Below are positions 8,954 to 16,261 of a stretch of DNA of 64,000 nt, one piece after another. The position numbers were made by a program, and so were the translations under genes. Position 1 is the first letter of the stretch, and each line of letters starts with the position of its first letter. The stretch comes from Sphingobacterium sp. xlx-96. Its GTDB lineage: Bacteria > Bacteroidota > Bacteroidia > Sphingobacteriales > Sphingobacteriaceae. The stretch spans positions 62,001 to 126,000 of the forward strand of contig NZ_WFKM01000014.1 of assembly GCF_011007365.1 (NCBI RefSeq), in the 5' to 3' direction. The notes under the pieces were generated by a model. That model was given only the letters and a program-made list of their open reading frames with translations. It did not search any database and had not been told where the DNA came from.

Positions 8954-9268
8954 ATGTTTGATAAGTTGTTTCAAGCGCAACAAAAAGCGCAGGAGATTAA
9001 GGATAGGTTGGATAATATCTCGGTATCAGCTGAGGCTGAAGGAGGTAAAGTACGTGTTGTAGCAACCGCAAATAAGGAAATTAAAGAGGTCGTGATCAGT
9101 GAAGAGCTTTTTAAGGAAGGGGATAAGGAGCAAATTGAGGATTTGCTATTGGTGGCTTTAAATAAGGCCTTGGCACAGGCTGAAAATGTGAGCCAAACCG
9201 AAATGCAAGCTGCTACTCAGGATATGTTTGGTGGATTGGGTGGTTTAGGCAATCTTTTTAATAAATAG
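8954..9268 (+). CDS. YbaB/EbfC family nucleoid-associated protein
   Basis: A small dimeric DNA-binding protein of 104 residues when begun at the ATG at 8954 (MFDKLFQAQQKAQEIKDRL). A longer frame opening at a TTG at 8915 adds 13 residues that do not fit the family. Characteristic segments are the amphipathic N-terminal helix, VSAEAEGGKVRVVATANKEIKEVVI, and a glycine-rich C-terminal tail (DMFGGLGGLGNLFNK). In many bacteria ybaB sits beside dnaX and recR; here it is followed 20 bases later by an MBL-fold hydrolase and is probably co-transcribed with it. Confidence 0.9.
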   Translation: MFDKLFQAQQKAQEIKDRLDNISVSAEAEGGKVRVVATANKEIKEVVISEELFKEGDKEQIEDLLLVALNKALAQAENVSQTEMQAATQDMFGGLGGLGNLFNK

Positions 9269-9288
9269 TATCTAGAGGATTTAAATAT

Positions 9289-9987
9289 ATGAGTAATAAT
9301 TCTGTGTCGGCCCGGTACTTAGGCCAATCTTGTGTAGAGTTTGATTTTAATGGAACAAAAGTGCTGTTGGACCCATTTGTATCTTTTAATCCTATGGCCA
9401 GCGGAGTGGATATTAATACGCTACGTCCTTCCTATATTTTTCTTAGCCATGCACACCAGGATCACGTAGCTGATATGTTTGAGATCCAGAAAAATAGTGA
9501 TGCTACTGTATCTGCAATAGTTGAGACTGCAGCTTGGGTGAGAAGGCAGGGAATTTCTGAGGATAAGGTGATCGAGTTTAATTTTGGAGGTACATTGAGT
9601 CTTCCTTTTGGAAAGGTGAAAATGGTATATGCGCTACATACAAACTCTACCCCCGATGGAGAATATGCTGGCGTTCCTTGTGGATTTGTTTTCTTTGTAG
9701 GTGATAAGAAGATCTATTTTGCAGGGGATACGGCATTGACATTGGAAATGAAATTGTTAGAAGATCTTGAGTTGGATTGGGCTTTTCTCCCGATAGGAGG
9801 GTATTATACAATGGATATGTATGATGCGGTCAAAGCCGCTAGGTTTATTAATTGTAAACAGATTGTAGGGATTCATTACAATACTTTCACCCCGATTTCT
9901 ATAAATGTAATGGAGGCCCAGGACCTGTTTTCTAGAGAGGGAGTTGTGTTGCATCTGCCTGCATTGGGAGAGACTATAACTTTATAA
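9289..9987 (+). CDS. UPF0173-type metal-dependent hydrolase (metallo-beta-lactamase fold)
   Basis: A 232-residue YtkL-like MBL-fold protein. The first metal site is SHAHQDHVADM near residue 54, a variant of the usual HxHxDH with Q in the fourth position. Further ligands are His in YALHTNSTPDG, Asp in YFAGDTALTLEM, and His in VGIHYNTF. Length equals the family norm. The substrate is unknown for this family. It is probably in one operon with ybaB. Confidence 0.9.
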   Translation: MSNNSVSARYLGQSCVEFDFNGTKVLLDPFVSFNPMASGVDINTLRPSYIFLSHAHQDHVADMFEIQKNSDATVSAIVETAAWVRRQGISEDKVIEFNFGGTLSLPFGKVKMVYALHTNSTPDGEYAGVPCGFVFFVGDKKIYFAGDTALTLEMKLLEDLELDWAFLPIGGYYTMDMYDAVKAARFINCKQIVGIHYNTFTPISINVMEAQDLFSREGVVLHLPALGETITL

Positions 9988-9988
9988 T

Positions 9989-10030
9989 AGAACTTTCATG
10001 ATCCGCAAGTTGGTGGGGCATGAAGGTTCT
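9989..10030. repeat. Palindromic intergenic repeat copy, hairpin
   Basis: AGAACTTTCATG (9989-10000) pairs with CATGAAGGTTCT (10019-10030), 12 bp with one G-T pair. The 16 bases from 9991 are the reverse complement of a segment at 25863-25878 (GCGGATCATGAAAGTT), so this is one copy of a dispersed family in this window. It lies just after the hydrolase stop and may stop transcription. Confidence 0.6.
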
Positions 10031-10060
10031 TGATAGCCACTGAGAATATACAGTATCAGA

Positions 10061-10091
10061 AAAAAAGGAGTATTGAAAAATACTCCTTTTT
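10061..10091. terminator. Bidirectional terminator between hydrolase and kinase genes
   Basis: AAAAAGGAGTA and TACTCCTTTTT form a stem around a short A-rich loop. Runs of A and T on either side allow it to work in both directions between the converging genes ending at 9987 and 10115. Confidence 0.8.
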
Positions 10092-10114
10092 ATATTATTT
10101 AATACACGACTTAT

Positions 10115-10972
10115 TTAGTTGACCAGTGATCTTTCAATATGAAACTTTACCAAGTCGTCAATAGGTGAACGTAATATTTTACCTACTTTCATTCCGTATT
10201 GTGTTGCTTTTTCTTCGAGTACATTTCTGAAATTATAACCTACAGAACCGATGCAGTTGAATGTATAGTTTTGATAGTTAGGGTATTTGCTTACTAAGTT
10301 TGCGAAGAAAGCTTCGAAAGAATCGTCAACAATTTTGCGGGTATACTCGATATTAACGTTGTTGTCGTATACGAACTTACTAAAACTAGCACAGAAGCGA
10401 TTTGCAAGAGGTTTCGTGTACACATTGTCCATGATCTCATCGGGAGTCAGCTTGTAGGTGTCAAAAAATACTTTTGATACATCGCTTGGCATTAAATCAC
10501 GAACAAAGTCTGTTAGTAATTTCTTTCCAATGTAAGATCCCGAACCTTCATCTCCTAAGATATAAGCTGCGGAATTGATGTTATGGGTGATTTCATTGCC
10601 ATCGTAAATACAGCTGTTAGTTCCTGTTCCTAATATTGCTGCAAAGCCAGCTTCCTTGCCTAATAAAGCGCGTGCTGCTGCCAATAAATCGTGTCCGATT
10701 TCAATTTTAGCGTTAGGAAACAATACACGAAAAGCGTCCTCAACAATTTTTGCTTTTTCTTCGTTATGTACTCCTGCTCCGTAATAATTTACTTCTTTTA
10801 TTTTGTCTAGAGGAAGATCTTGTGGCAACCCTTTCTTTAAAGAGTTTACGATGTAGTCACTTCCTACGAAGTACGGATTATAGCCCTCTGTGTTAAAATA
10901 GATTTTTTTTTGATTATCGTCTAATAGGCACCAATTGGTTTTGGTTGAACCTCCATCTGCAATAATGATCAT
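10115..10972 (-). CDS. BadF/BadG/BcrA/BcrD ATPase family kinase (GlcNAc kinase-like)
   Basis: A 285-residue ASKHA-fold protein, paralogous over its whole length to the 5185 gene. It keeps the canonical phosphate-1 segment DGGSTKTNWCLLDD (residues 5-18), phosphate-2 LGTGTNSCIYDG near residue 115, and GDEGSGSYIGKKLL. The C terminus has VGKILRSPIDDLVKF. It probably phosphorylates N-acetylglucosamine or a related amino sugar in the cytosol. Its position downstream of a FucP/NagP-type sugar transporter supports a role in amino-sugar uptake, although a terminator separates the two genes. Substrate is inferred, not shown. Confidence 0.88.
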   Translation of the reverse strand: MIIIADGGSTKTNWCLLDDNQKKIYFNTEGYNPYFVGSDYIVNSLKKGLPQDLPLDKIKEVNYYGAGVHNEEKAKIVEDAFRVLFPNAKIEIGHDLLAAARALLGKEAGFAAILGTGTNSCIYDGNEITHNINSAAYILGDEGSGSYIGKKLLTDFVRDLMPSDVSKVFFDTYKLTPDEIMDNVYTKPLANRFCASFSKFVYDNNVNIEYTRKIVDDSFEAFFANLVSKYPNYQNYTFNCIGSVGYNFRNVLEEKATQYGMKVGKILRSPIDDLVKFHIERSLVN

Positions 10973-11088
10973 TATAGTTTGTTTTAGTCCAGTGATTCAA
11001 ATGTTTATATGCACTTCGAAGATACATTTTTATTAACAAATATCCATGATAAACTATTGTAATATTTTACTTTAAAAGCGGCTTAAAT

Positions 11089-11129
11089 AAAAAAAACGCC
11101 CTTATTGAGTTATTGAGGGCGTTTTTTTT
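11089..11129 (-). terminator. Terminator downstream of the MFS gene
   Basis: AACGCCCT (11095-11102) pairs with AGGGCGTT (11116-11123), flanked by a long A run on the left and a T run on the right. It ends minus-strand transcription of the MFS gene and separates it from the kinase gene 150 bases further on. Confidence 0.8.
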
Positions 11130-11169
11130 ATTTAAAACTTAGTGTAAAAAGTACAATTAGTTTTTCGTC

Positions 11170-12894
11170 TTAGTGGCTTGTGGCACTATCGACTTGGTCA
11201 ATATCTATGTTTTGTTTCTTAAGGAAGCGCTTTGCAAGGATTGCGAAAACTATAATGTAAGAAAAACCTATCAACGGGATGATATAAGAATTGTGGATTC
11301 CGATAATGTCGGCCAACTTTCCCTGTATCGGAGGTATGATCCCTCCTCCTAGTATCATCATAACTAAAAATGCGGAACCTTGTTCGGTGTATTTACCGAT
11401 TCCAACTATGGAAAGCGAGAAAATGGATCCCCACATGATGGAACAAGCGAGTCCACCTGTAAGGAAAGCGTAAATCGCTACGGTGCCTGAGGATAAAAGT
11501 CCGATAAGCATGGAAAGTACGCCCAGTGTACCGAAGATTATTAAAGTCTGCACAGGTTTTTCCTTGCTTACGAAAAATGCGATCACTTGTACGGCAATAC
11601 AAATGGCAAAGAAATACAGATGTGACATGTCAAATCCTGCGATGGAGTTAACCGTTAAGATAATTCCAAATGCTACGAATGGGATGGTAGCAACTAGAAT
11701 CTGTTTGGTGGATTGTGCGAAATTGAATGCTGTAACAGCCCCAGCCCATCGTCCAATCATCATTCCGCCCCAATACATAGAGATATAGGGAGTGATTTCT
11801 GATGATTGAAGACTGCCGAATTCTTCTAAAGTCAGCAGCTCACCCAAGTTACTTCCAATTGCAACTTCTACACCGACATATATAAATAAGGCGAGCATCC
11901 CAAGTACCAATTGTGGGTATTTCATTGCTCCCCAACCTTCAGGTGCTTTGTTTGCTTTGCTATAGGCGAATAGTAAAGAACCAACCACCACGATAAGAGC
12001 ACCAAACAGAAGAGCCATTCGGTTTAATTCTAACGTATGTCCTGTTTCTTTAATTTGAGCTTTTAGTTCTTGTATTATTCCTGCGTCGGAAGTTGCTTTA
12101 ATCTGATCCTGTAATCCAACAATTTGAAGTGCAGTATCGCTTTTATAACTTAAGAATACAGGGATAAACATACATGCCAATAACACGGTCATTGTAATCA
12201 GTGTGTTTTTAGCCTTATTAGCAGATTCCATAGGTTCGTTGTTGATACCTGCTGGTACCTTTTTGGAGAAATGAAATAATGCTGCGGCTAGAATAAATAG
12301 TAATCCTACTGCAATGTATAGGTAAATTACTTTATTAAGAGGAAGGTTTGAGATCTCGGTGTCTGAGATTGTTTCAAAGGTTCCGAACAATGCATAGCCA
12401 ATCACTAATGGCCCAATCGTCGTCCCGAAGGAGTTGACCGCGCCACCTAGATTGACCCGAGAAGCTCCCGTTTTGGGGTCGCCTAATAATACGGCAAATG
12501 GATTGGCAGCTGTTTGCTGTAGTGAAAAACCTAGGGCGACAATAAATAGACCGATTAACATGCCGAAATATAGGTTTACTTCTACTGCGACAATCATTGC
12601 AGCAGCTCCCAGCGCGGAAAAAAGGAGTCCATAGACGATACTTTTTTTATATCCCCATTTTCCGACGATGTCTTTCCCGGATAATGTGCCAAAGATAAAT
12701 AGTAATAACGCTCCGACATAATAGGCGCTGTAAAATGCAAAATCAATTAATTGGGATTGAAATTGGTCTAGATGAAAGTAGTTTTTGCAGAATGGAATGA
12801 AAATACTATTTCCAGCGGCAATGAAGCCCCAAAAGAAGAATACAACAATTAAGGTGTATAGGGCGGAATAATTTGTTTCCTTATTATTATTCAT
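11170..12894 (-). CDS. Sugar MFS transporter of the FucP/NagP type with extra central membrane pair
   Basis: A 574-residue permease. The N terminus ([20 protein letters not shown], then YYVGALL) and [20 protein letters not shown] near residue 122 are typical of the fucose/glucose/galactose:H+ symporter group. The family norm is 410-440 residues with 12 helices. Here residues about 231-311 add two hydrophobic segments (231-249 and 293-311) joined by a charged, coiled-coil-like stretch (251-292). The downstream BadF kinase suggests N-acetylglucosamine as substrate (NagP), by analogy with Bacteroidota and proteobacterial gene pairs. Upstream DNA carries a duplicated 65-base block that may be regulatory. 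Confidence 0.88.
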   Translation of the reverse strand: MNNNKETNYSALYTLIVVFFFWGFIAAGNSIFIPFCKNYFHLDQFQSQLIDFAFYSAYYVGALLLFIFGTLSGKDIVGKWGYKKSIVYGLLFSALGAAAMIVAVEVNLYFGMLIGLFIVALGFSLQQTAANPFAVLLGDPKTGASRVNLGGAVNSFGTTIGPLVIGYALFGTFETISDTEISNLPLNKVIYLYIAVGLLFILAAALFHFSKKVPAGINNEPMESANKAKNTLITMTVLLACMFIPVFLSYKSDTALQIVGLQDQIKATSDAGIIQELKAQIKETGHTLELNRMALLFGALIVVVGSLLFAYSKANKAPEGWGAMKYPQLVLGMLALFIYVGVEVAIGSNLGELLTLEEFGSLQSSEITPYISMYWGGMMIGRWAGAVTAFNFAQSTKQILVATIPFVAFGIILTVNSIAGFDMSHLYFFAICIAVQVIAFFVSKEKPVQTLIIFGTLGVLSMLIGLLSSGTVAIYAFLTGGLACSIMWGSIFSLSIVGIGKYTEQGSAFLVMMILGGGIIPPIQGKLADIIGIHNSYIIPLIGFSYIIVFAILAKRFLKKQNIDIDQVDSATSH

Positions 12895-13415
12895 ATGTGT
12901 TTAATTATTTATGCGTGTTTGTTTTCTTCTGTATAAATGAGCTTGTTTCACTCGGTTTGTTTTTAATGGTTATATGGAATACGCATGGATGTTTGTGCTT
13001 CGCTATACATGAGTAATATTATACGTGTTTAGTTATTTTATGAGTGTTTGATTTCATTTTATAAATGAGCTCGTTTCACTCGGTTTGTGCTTTATCTATG
13101 ATTGCAAGACCAATTCATTTGGCTTAGGCGTACTTACAGGGGCTAAACTTACAAAAAAAATAAATATGTTGGATTCATTGTGTTATCTATATGTGCAATA
13201 AGTACTTGTGCTCAGGTAGATTTTTATTTTTTTTTTTGAAATATCAAATCTTATGGTTTTCTTTGTGCATTCTCAAGTTTATCCTGATTCAGAATAAGAA
13301 AGTGATATTTTTTTCGTTTTGAATTTAATAACTTAAATTAAAATGTTTTTTTAAGTTTTAAGGCTAAATTTCAAATTATTAAAATCCAAAGAAATACAAT
13401 CATAATTCAACATTA
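12895..13415. other. 521-base divergent intergenic region (transporter / rho)
   Basis: No convincing reading frame is present. The left part holds the two direct repeats described separately. The right part, about 13200-13415, is very A+T rich with T and A runs and must carry the rho promoter and leader. I found no clear TAnnTTTG element there. Confidence 0.6.
12896..13088. repeat. Two 65-base direct repeats upstream of the sugar transporter
   Basis: Copy 1 is 12896-12960 and copy 2 is 13024-13088, offset by 128 bases. They share about 83 percent of positions, highest at the right end (TGAGC-TGTTTCACTCGGTTTGT with one change). Each contains a near-palindrome, AAATGAGCTCGTTT in copy 2 and AAATGAGCTTGTTT in copy 1. 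The location just before the transporter start on the minus strand suits a duplicated operator or promoter. Confidence 0.6.
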
Positions 13416-14918
13416 ATGAATATTAACGAATTGAATTCAAAACTCGTGTCGGAATTGCGCGAGATAGCGAAGGTGTTAGGCATTGTAGAGGTTGAAAAGC
13501 TTCGTAAGCAAGAATTAATTGATAAGATTGCTGAAATTGCACAACAACCAGTTGCAGAATCTCAACCTGCGGCTGCTAAAAATGAAGACGATACCGATGA
13601 CGCTGACAAGCCTCGTCGTCGTACACGAACACTGAAAACAGAAGCGTCTCCTGTAGTGCGTAGAGATAAAGCAGATGATCAATCTGCTCCAACTTTATTT
13701 ACAACGGAGTCTACTTCAAACGAATCGGTACCAACGACTCAGGAACAAGAAAGAGTTGTTGAAAGTAAGAAAGCAGAAAGTGCTTCTTCAGCGAATACTG
13801 ATTTTGATAATGTTATTGTCAACGAAGGCGTATTGGAGATAATGCCTGATGGCTATGGTTTCTTACGTTCTTCAGATTATAATTATTTGACTTCTCCTGA
13901 TGATATCTACGTTTCTCAGTCTCAAATAAAGTTGTTTGGACTTAAAACCGGTGATAATGTAAGAGGGTGCATCCGTCCTCCAAAAGAAGGTGAGAAGTAC
14001 TTTCCTTTGGTGAGAATTGAATCTATAAATGGCCAAAATCCTGCCGAGATAAGAGACCGCGTGCCATTTGACTTCTTAACACCTTTATTTCCTGATGAGA
14101 AGTTGAATTTAGATTTAGGTACAAACAATTATTCAACGCGAATTATGGATTTGTTTACCCCAATAGGTAAAGGCCAGCGTGGACTGATCGTAGCTCAACC
14201 TAAAACCGGTAAAACTAACTTATTAAAAGAAGTCGCGAATGCGATTGCTAAAAATCACCCAGAGGTTTATCTTATTATTTTATTGATTGATGAACGTCCT
14301 GAGGAGGTGACTGATATGGCTAGGTCTGTGCGTGCAGAAGTGGTATCATCGACATTTGATGAGCCTGCTGATAGACATGTGAAGATCGCAAATATTGTGT
14401 TGGAGAAAGCGAAACGTATGGTTGAGTGTGGCCATGATGTAGTTATTCTTTTGGATTCTATTACACGACTTGCGCGTGCTTATAATACGGTAGCTCCGGC
14501 TTCAGGAAAGATTTTATCAGGTGGTGTTGATGCGAATGCACTGCACAAACCTAAACGTTTTTTCGGAGCTGCCCGAAATATTGAAAACGGCGGTTCTCTT
14601 ACTATCTTAGCAACTGCCTTGACTGATACGGGTTCTAAGATGGACGATGTGATCTTTGAGGAGTTTAAAGGTACAGGTAATATGGAGCTTCAGTTGGATC
14701 GTAAGTTGGCGAATAAGCGATTATTCCCAGCAATTGATTTGACGGCATCCAGTACTCGTCGTGATGATCTATTGATGGATAAAGAAGCCTTACAGCGCTT
14801 GTGGGTACTCCGAAACCACTTGTCTGATATGAACTCGACTGAGGCTATGGAATTTTTATTGCAACAATTGAGAGGAACTCGTTCGAATGAAGAGTTTTTA
14901 ATTAGTATGAACGGGTAA
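13416..14918 (+). CDS. rho: Transcription termination factor Rho
   Basis: A 500-residue hexameric RNA helicase. Residues 1-40 are the SAP-like Rho_N helix bundle ([18 protein letters not shown]). Residues 45-125 are a charged, low-complexity insert typical of Bacteroidota Rho. The RNA-binding cold-shock-like domain follows ([21 protein letters not shown]). The ATPase has Walker [18 protein letters not shown] near residue 260 and Walker [17 protein letters not shown]. The C-terminal Q/R loops and [10 protein letters not shown] are intact. It ends transcription of untranslated RNA. It is followed by a terminator and pssA. Confidence 0.98.
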   Translation: MNINELNSKLVSELREIAKVLGIVEVEKLRKQELIDKIAEIAQQPVAESQPAAAKNEDDTDDADKPRRRTRTLKTEASPVVRRDKADDQSAPTLFTTESTSNESVPTTQEQERVVESKKAESASSANTDFDNVIVNEGVLEIMPDGYGFLRSSDYNYLTSPDDIYVSQSQIKLFGLKTGDNVRGCIRPPKEGEKYFPLVRIESINGQNPAEIRDRVPFDFLTPLFPDEKLNLDLGTNNYSTRIMDLFTPIGKGQRGLIVAQPKTGKTNLLKEVANAIAKNHPEVYLIILLIDERPEEVTDMARSVRAEVVSSTFDEPADRHVKIANIVLEKAKRMVECGHDVVILLDSITRLARAYNTVAPASGKILSGGVDANALHKPKRFFGAARNIENGGSLTILATALTDTGSKMDDVIFEEFKGTGNMELQLDRKLANKRLFPAIDLTASSTRRDDLLMDKEALQRLWVLRNHLSDMNSTEAMEFLLQQLRGTRSNEEFLISMNG

Positions 14919-15026
14919 TTTCAAATGTAAATAGTTTTTTAATTGTTATATGGAATATCCAAAGTGATTTTATTCGTGTTGTGAAGTTAGTGTTTTATGG
15001 ATATTTCGTATTAATTTGATATTTTT

Positions 15027-15057
15027 AAGCCATCTAATTTTAGATGGCTTTTTTTAT
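15027..15057 (+). terminator. Terminator between rho and pssA
   Basis: AAGCCATCTA (15027-15036) pairs with TAGATGGCTT (15041-15050) over a 4-base loop, followed by a T run. It lies 19 bases before the true pssA start, which rules out translation starting upstream at 15016. Confidence 0.85.
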
Positions 15058-15075
15058 AAAAGAGACGGATTACTT

Positions 15076-15756
15076 ATGAAGAAATATATACCGAATACTA
15101 TAACTTGTTTAAACCTTTTTAGTGGTTGTATAGGTGTTTTGTTTGTTTTGAAGGGAGAGTTTACACTTGCTTTGTATTGCGTTTTGGCTTCCGGTATTTT
15201 TGATTTTTTTGATGGCATGGTAGCTCGTCTGCTTCATGTGAAGTCGTTAATAGGTAAGGAGCTGGATTCTCTTGCGGATGTAGTCAGCTTTGGATTTCTT
15301 CCAGGGACTATAATGTATATGTTACTGCAGCAGGGTACGACGGATAGCTATATTCCGTATTTGGGTTTTTTGATTACCGTATTTTCTGCTCTTCGCTTGG
15401 CAAAGTTTAATATTGATGAACGTCAGATATCGGATTTTATCGGGGTAAATACTCCTATGAATACTTTTTTGATTGTTTCCTTACCTTTTCTTGCGGTACA
15501 GTATCCCGACTTGATGGAAAATGTTTATTTTCTGTTGGGATTGACATTAGTTTCCAGTTTACTTTTGGTGTCAGAGCTTCGTCTTTTTTCCATGAAATTG
15601 AATTCTCTAGGTTGGCGGGAAAATAAATTTAAATACCTTTTTCTGATAATTTCTTTTCTGATTATTTTGCTGTTAAAGGTTAGCGCAATACCGCTTGTAT
15701 TCGTGTTGTATATTCTGTTTTCATTACTTCATTTTGGAAAAAAGGAAGAGGTTTAA
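15076..15756 (+). CDS. pssA: CDP-diacylglycerol--serine O-phosphatidyltransferase
   Basis: A 226-residue integral membrane enzyme making phosphatidylserine, the precursor of phosphatidylethanolamine. The CDP-alcohol phosphotransferase motif DG-x2-AR-x8-G-x3-D-x3-D is complete, from DGMVARLL to KELDSLAD. Six or more hydrophobic segments follow the family pattern, and the start MKKYIPNTITCLNLFSG is typical. The ATG at 15076 is preferred over an in-frame ATG at 15016 because the intervening DNA contains a terminator hairpin. The gene ends 6 bases from the convergent 15763 frame. Confidence 0.93.
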   Translation: MKKYIPNTITCLNLFSGCIGVLFVLKGEFTLALYCVLASGIFDFFDGMVARLLHVKSLIGKELDSLADVVSFGFLPGTIMYMLLQQGTTDSYIPYLGFLITVFSALRLAKFNIDERQISDFIGVNTPMNTFLIVSLPFLAVQYPDLMENVYFLLGLTLVSSLLLVSELRLFSMKLNSLGWRENKFKYLFLIISFLIILLLKVSAIPLVFVLYILFSLLHFGKKEEV

Positions 15757-15762
15757 CTGGAA

Positions 15763-16176
15763 TTAACAGTAGGTGTGTTCATGTATTGTGTTTTCGATCT
15801 TATCGACCCATAGCTTTGTGATGGCTGCAAGTTCATATTTTTCTTCTTCAGCAAGCTGTATCATAAGTTGATTGAGTGTTTGATGCATTTCTAGGTAGTC
15901 CGGAAATTGACCGTAAATGTCTTTGAAGTCGTTGATGATGTCAATCAGGTGACAGTACATTTCGTATTCCATGAATTTGTGCTGATGACAGATGTTGGCT
16001 TTTATCCATCCCTGATCAGATGTAAAGCCATTTTGTATGTGCTTGTCACAAGCGATATTGAACTCTTCTCTCATGTGTACGAGTTCGCTTTTTACGTACC
16101 CCTTCTTAAGAAGAAGAGTGTCGAAAATTGCCATGAGTCCCACTTGAAGTTCTGTTTCTTTTGGTATCAGTGCCAT
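15763..16176 (-). CDS. Hypothetical protein with a UVR-like C-terminal helix pair
   Basis: A 137-residue soluble protein, no signal peptide. Residues about 103-132 (LNQLMIQLAEEEKYELAAITKLWVDKIE) follow the UvrB/UvrC UVR-motif spacing, with E-KYELAA in place of E-FE-AA, a hairpin of two helices that mediates protein contacts. The N-terminal 100 residues are helical and rich in His, Met and Cys (CDKHIQNGF, NICHQHKFMEYEMYCHLID). I do not recognise the whole protein. It lies downstream of the 930-residue envelope protein on the same strand, 85 bases away. Confidence 0.65.
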   Translation of the reverse strand: MALIPKETELQVGLMAIFDTLLLKKGYVKSELVHMREEFNIACDKHIQNGFTSDQGWIKANICHQHKFMEYEMYCHLIDIINDFKDIYGQFPDYLEMHQTLNQLMIQLAEEEKYELAAITKLWVDKIENTIHEHTYC

Positions 16177-16261
16177 AATTCTGTTGCTGAGATCGTGTGT
16201 GCATAATACGTAACAAATTGATTTGATGTTTGTTTTGTCTAAGTTGTAATTGCTTCGCGAA

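Noticed and set aside
15016..15075. Longer start for pssA at 15016
   Set aside because: The extra 20 codons would be translated through a terminator hairpin with T run, and the family start motif begins at 15076.
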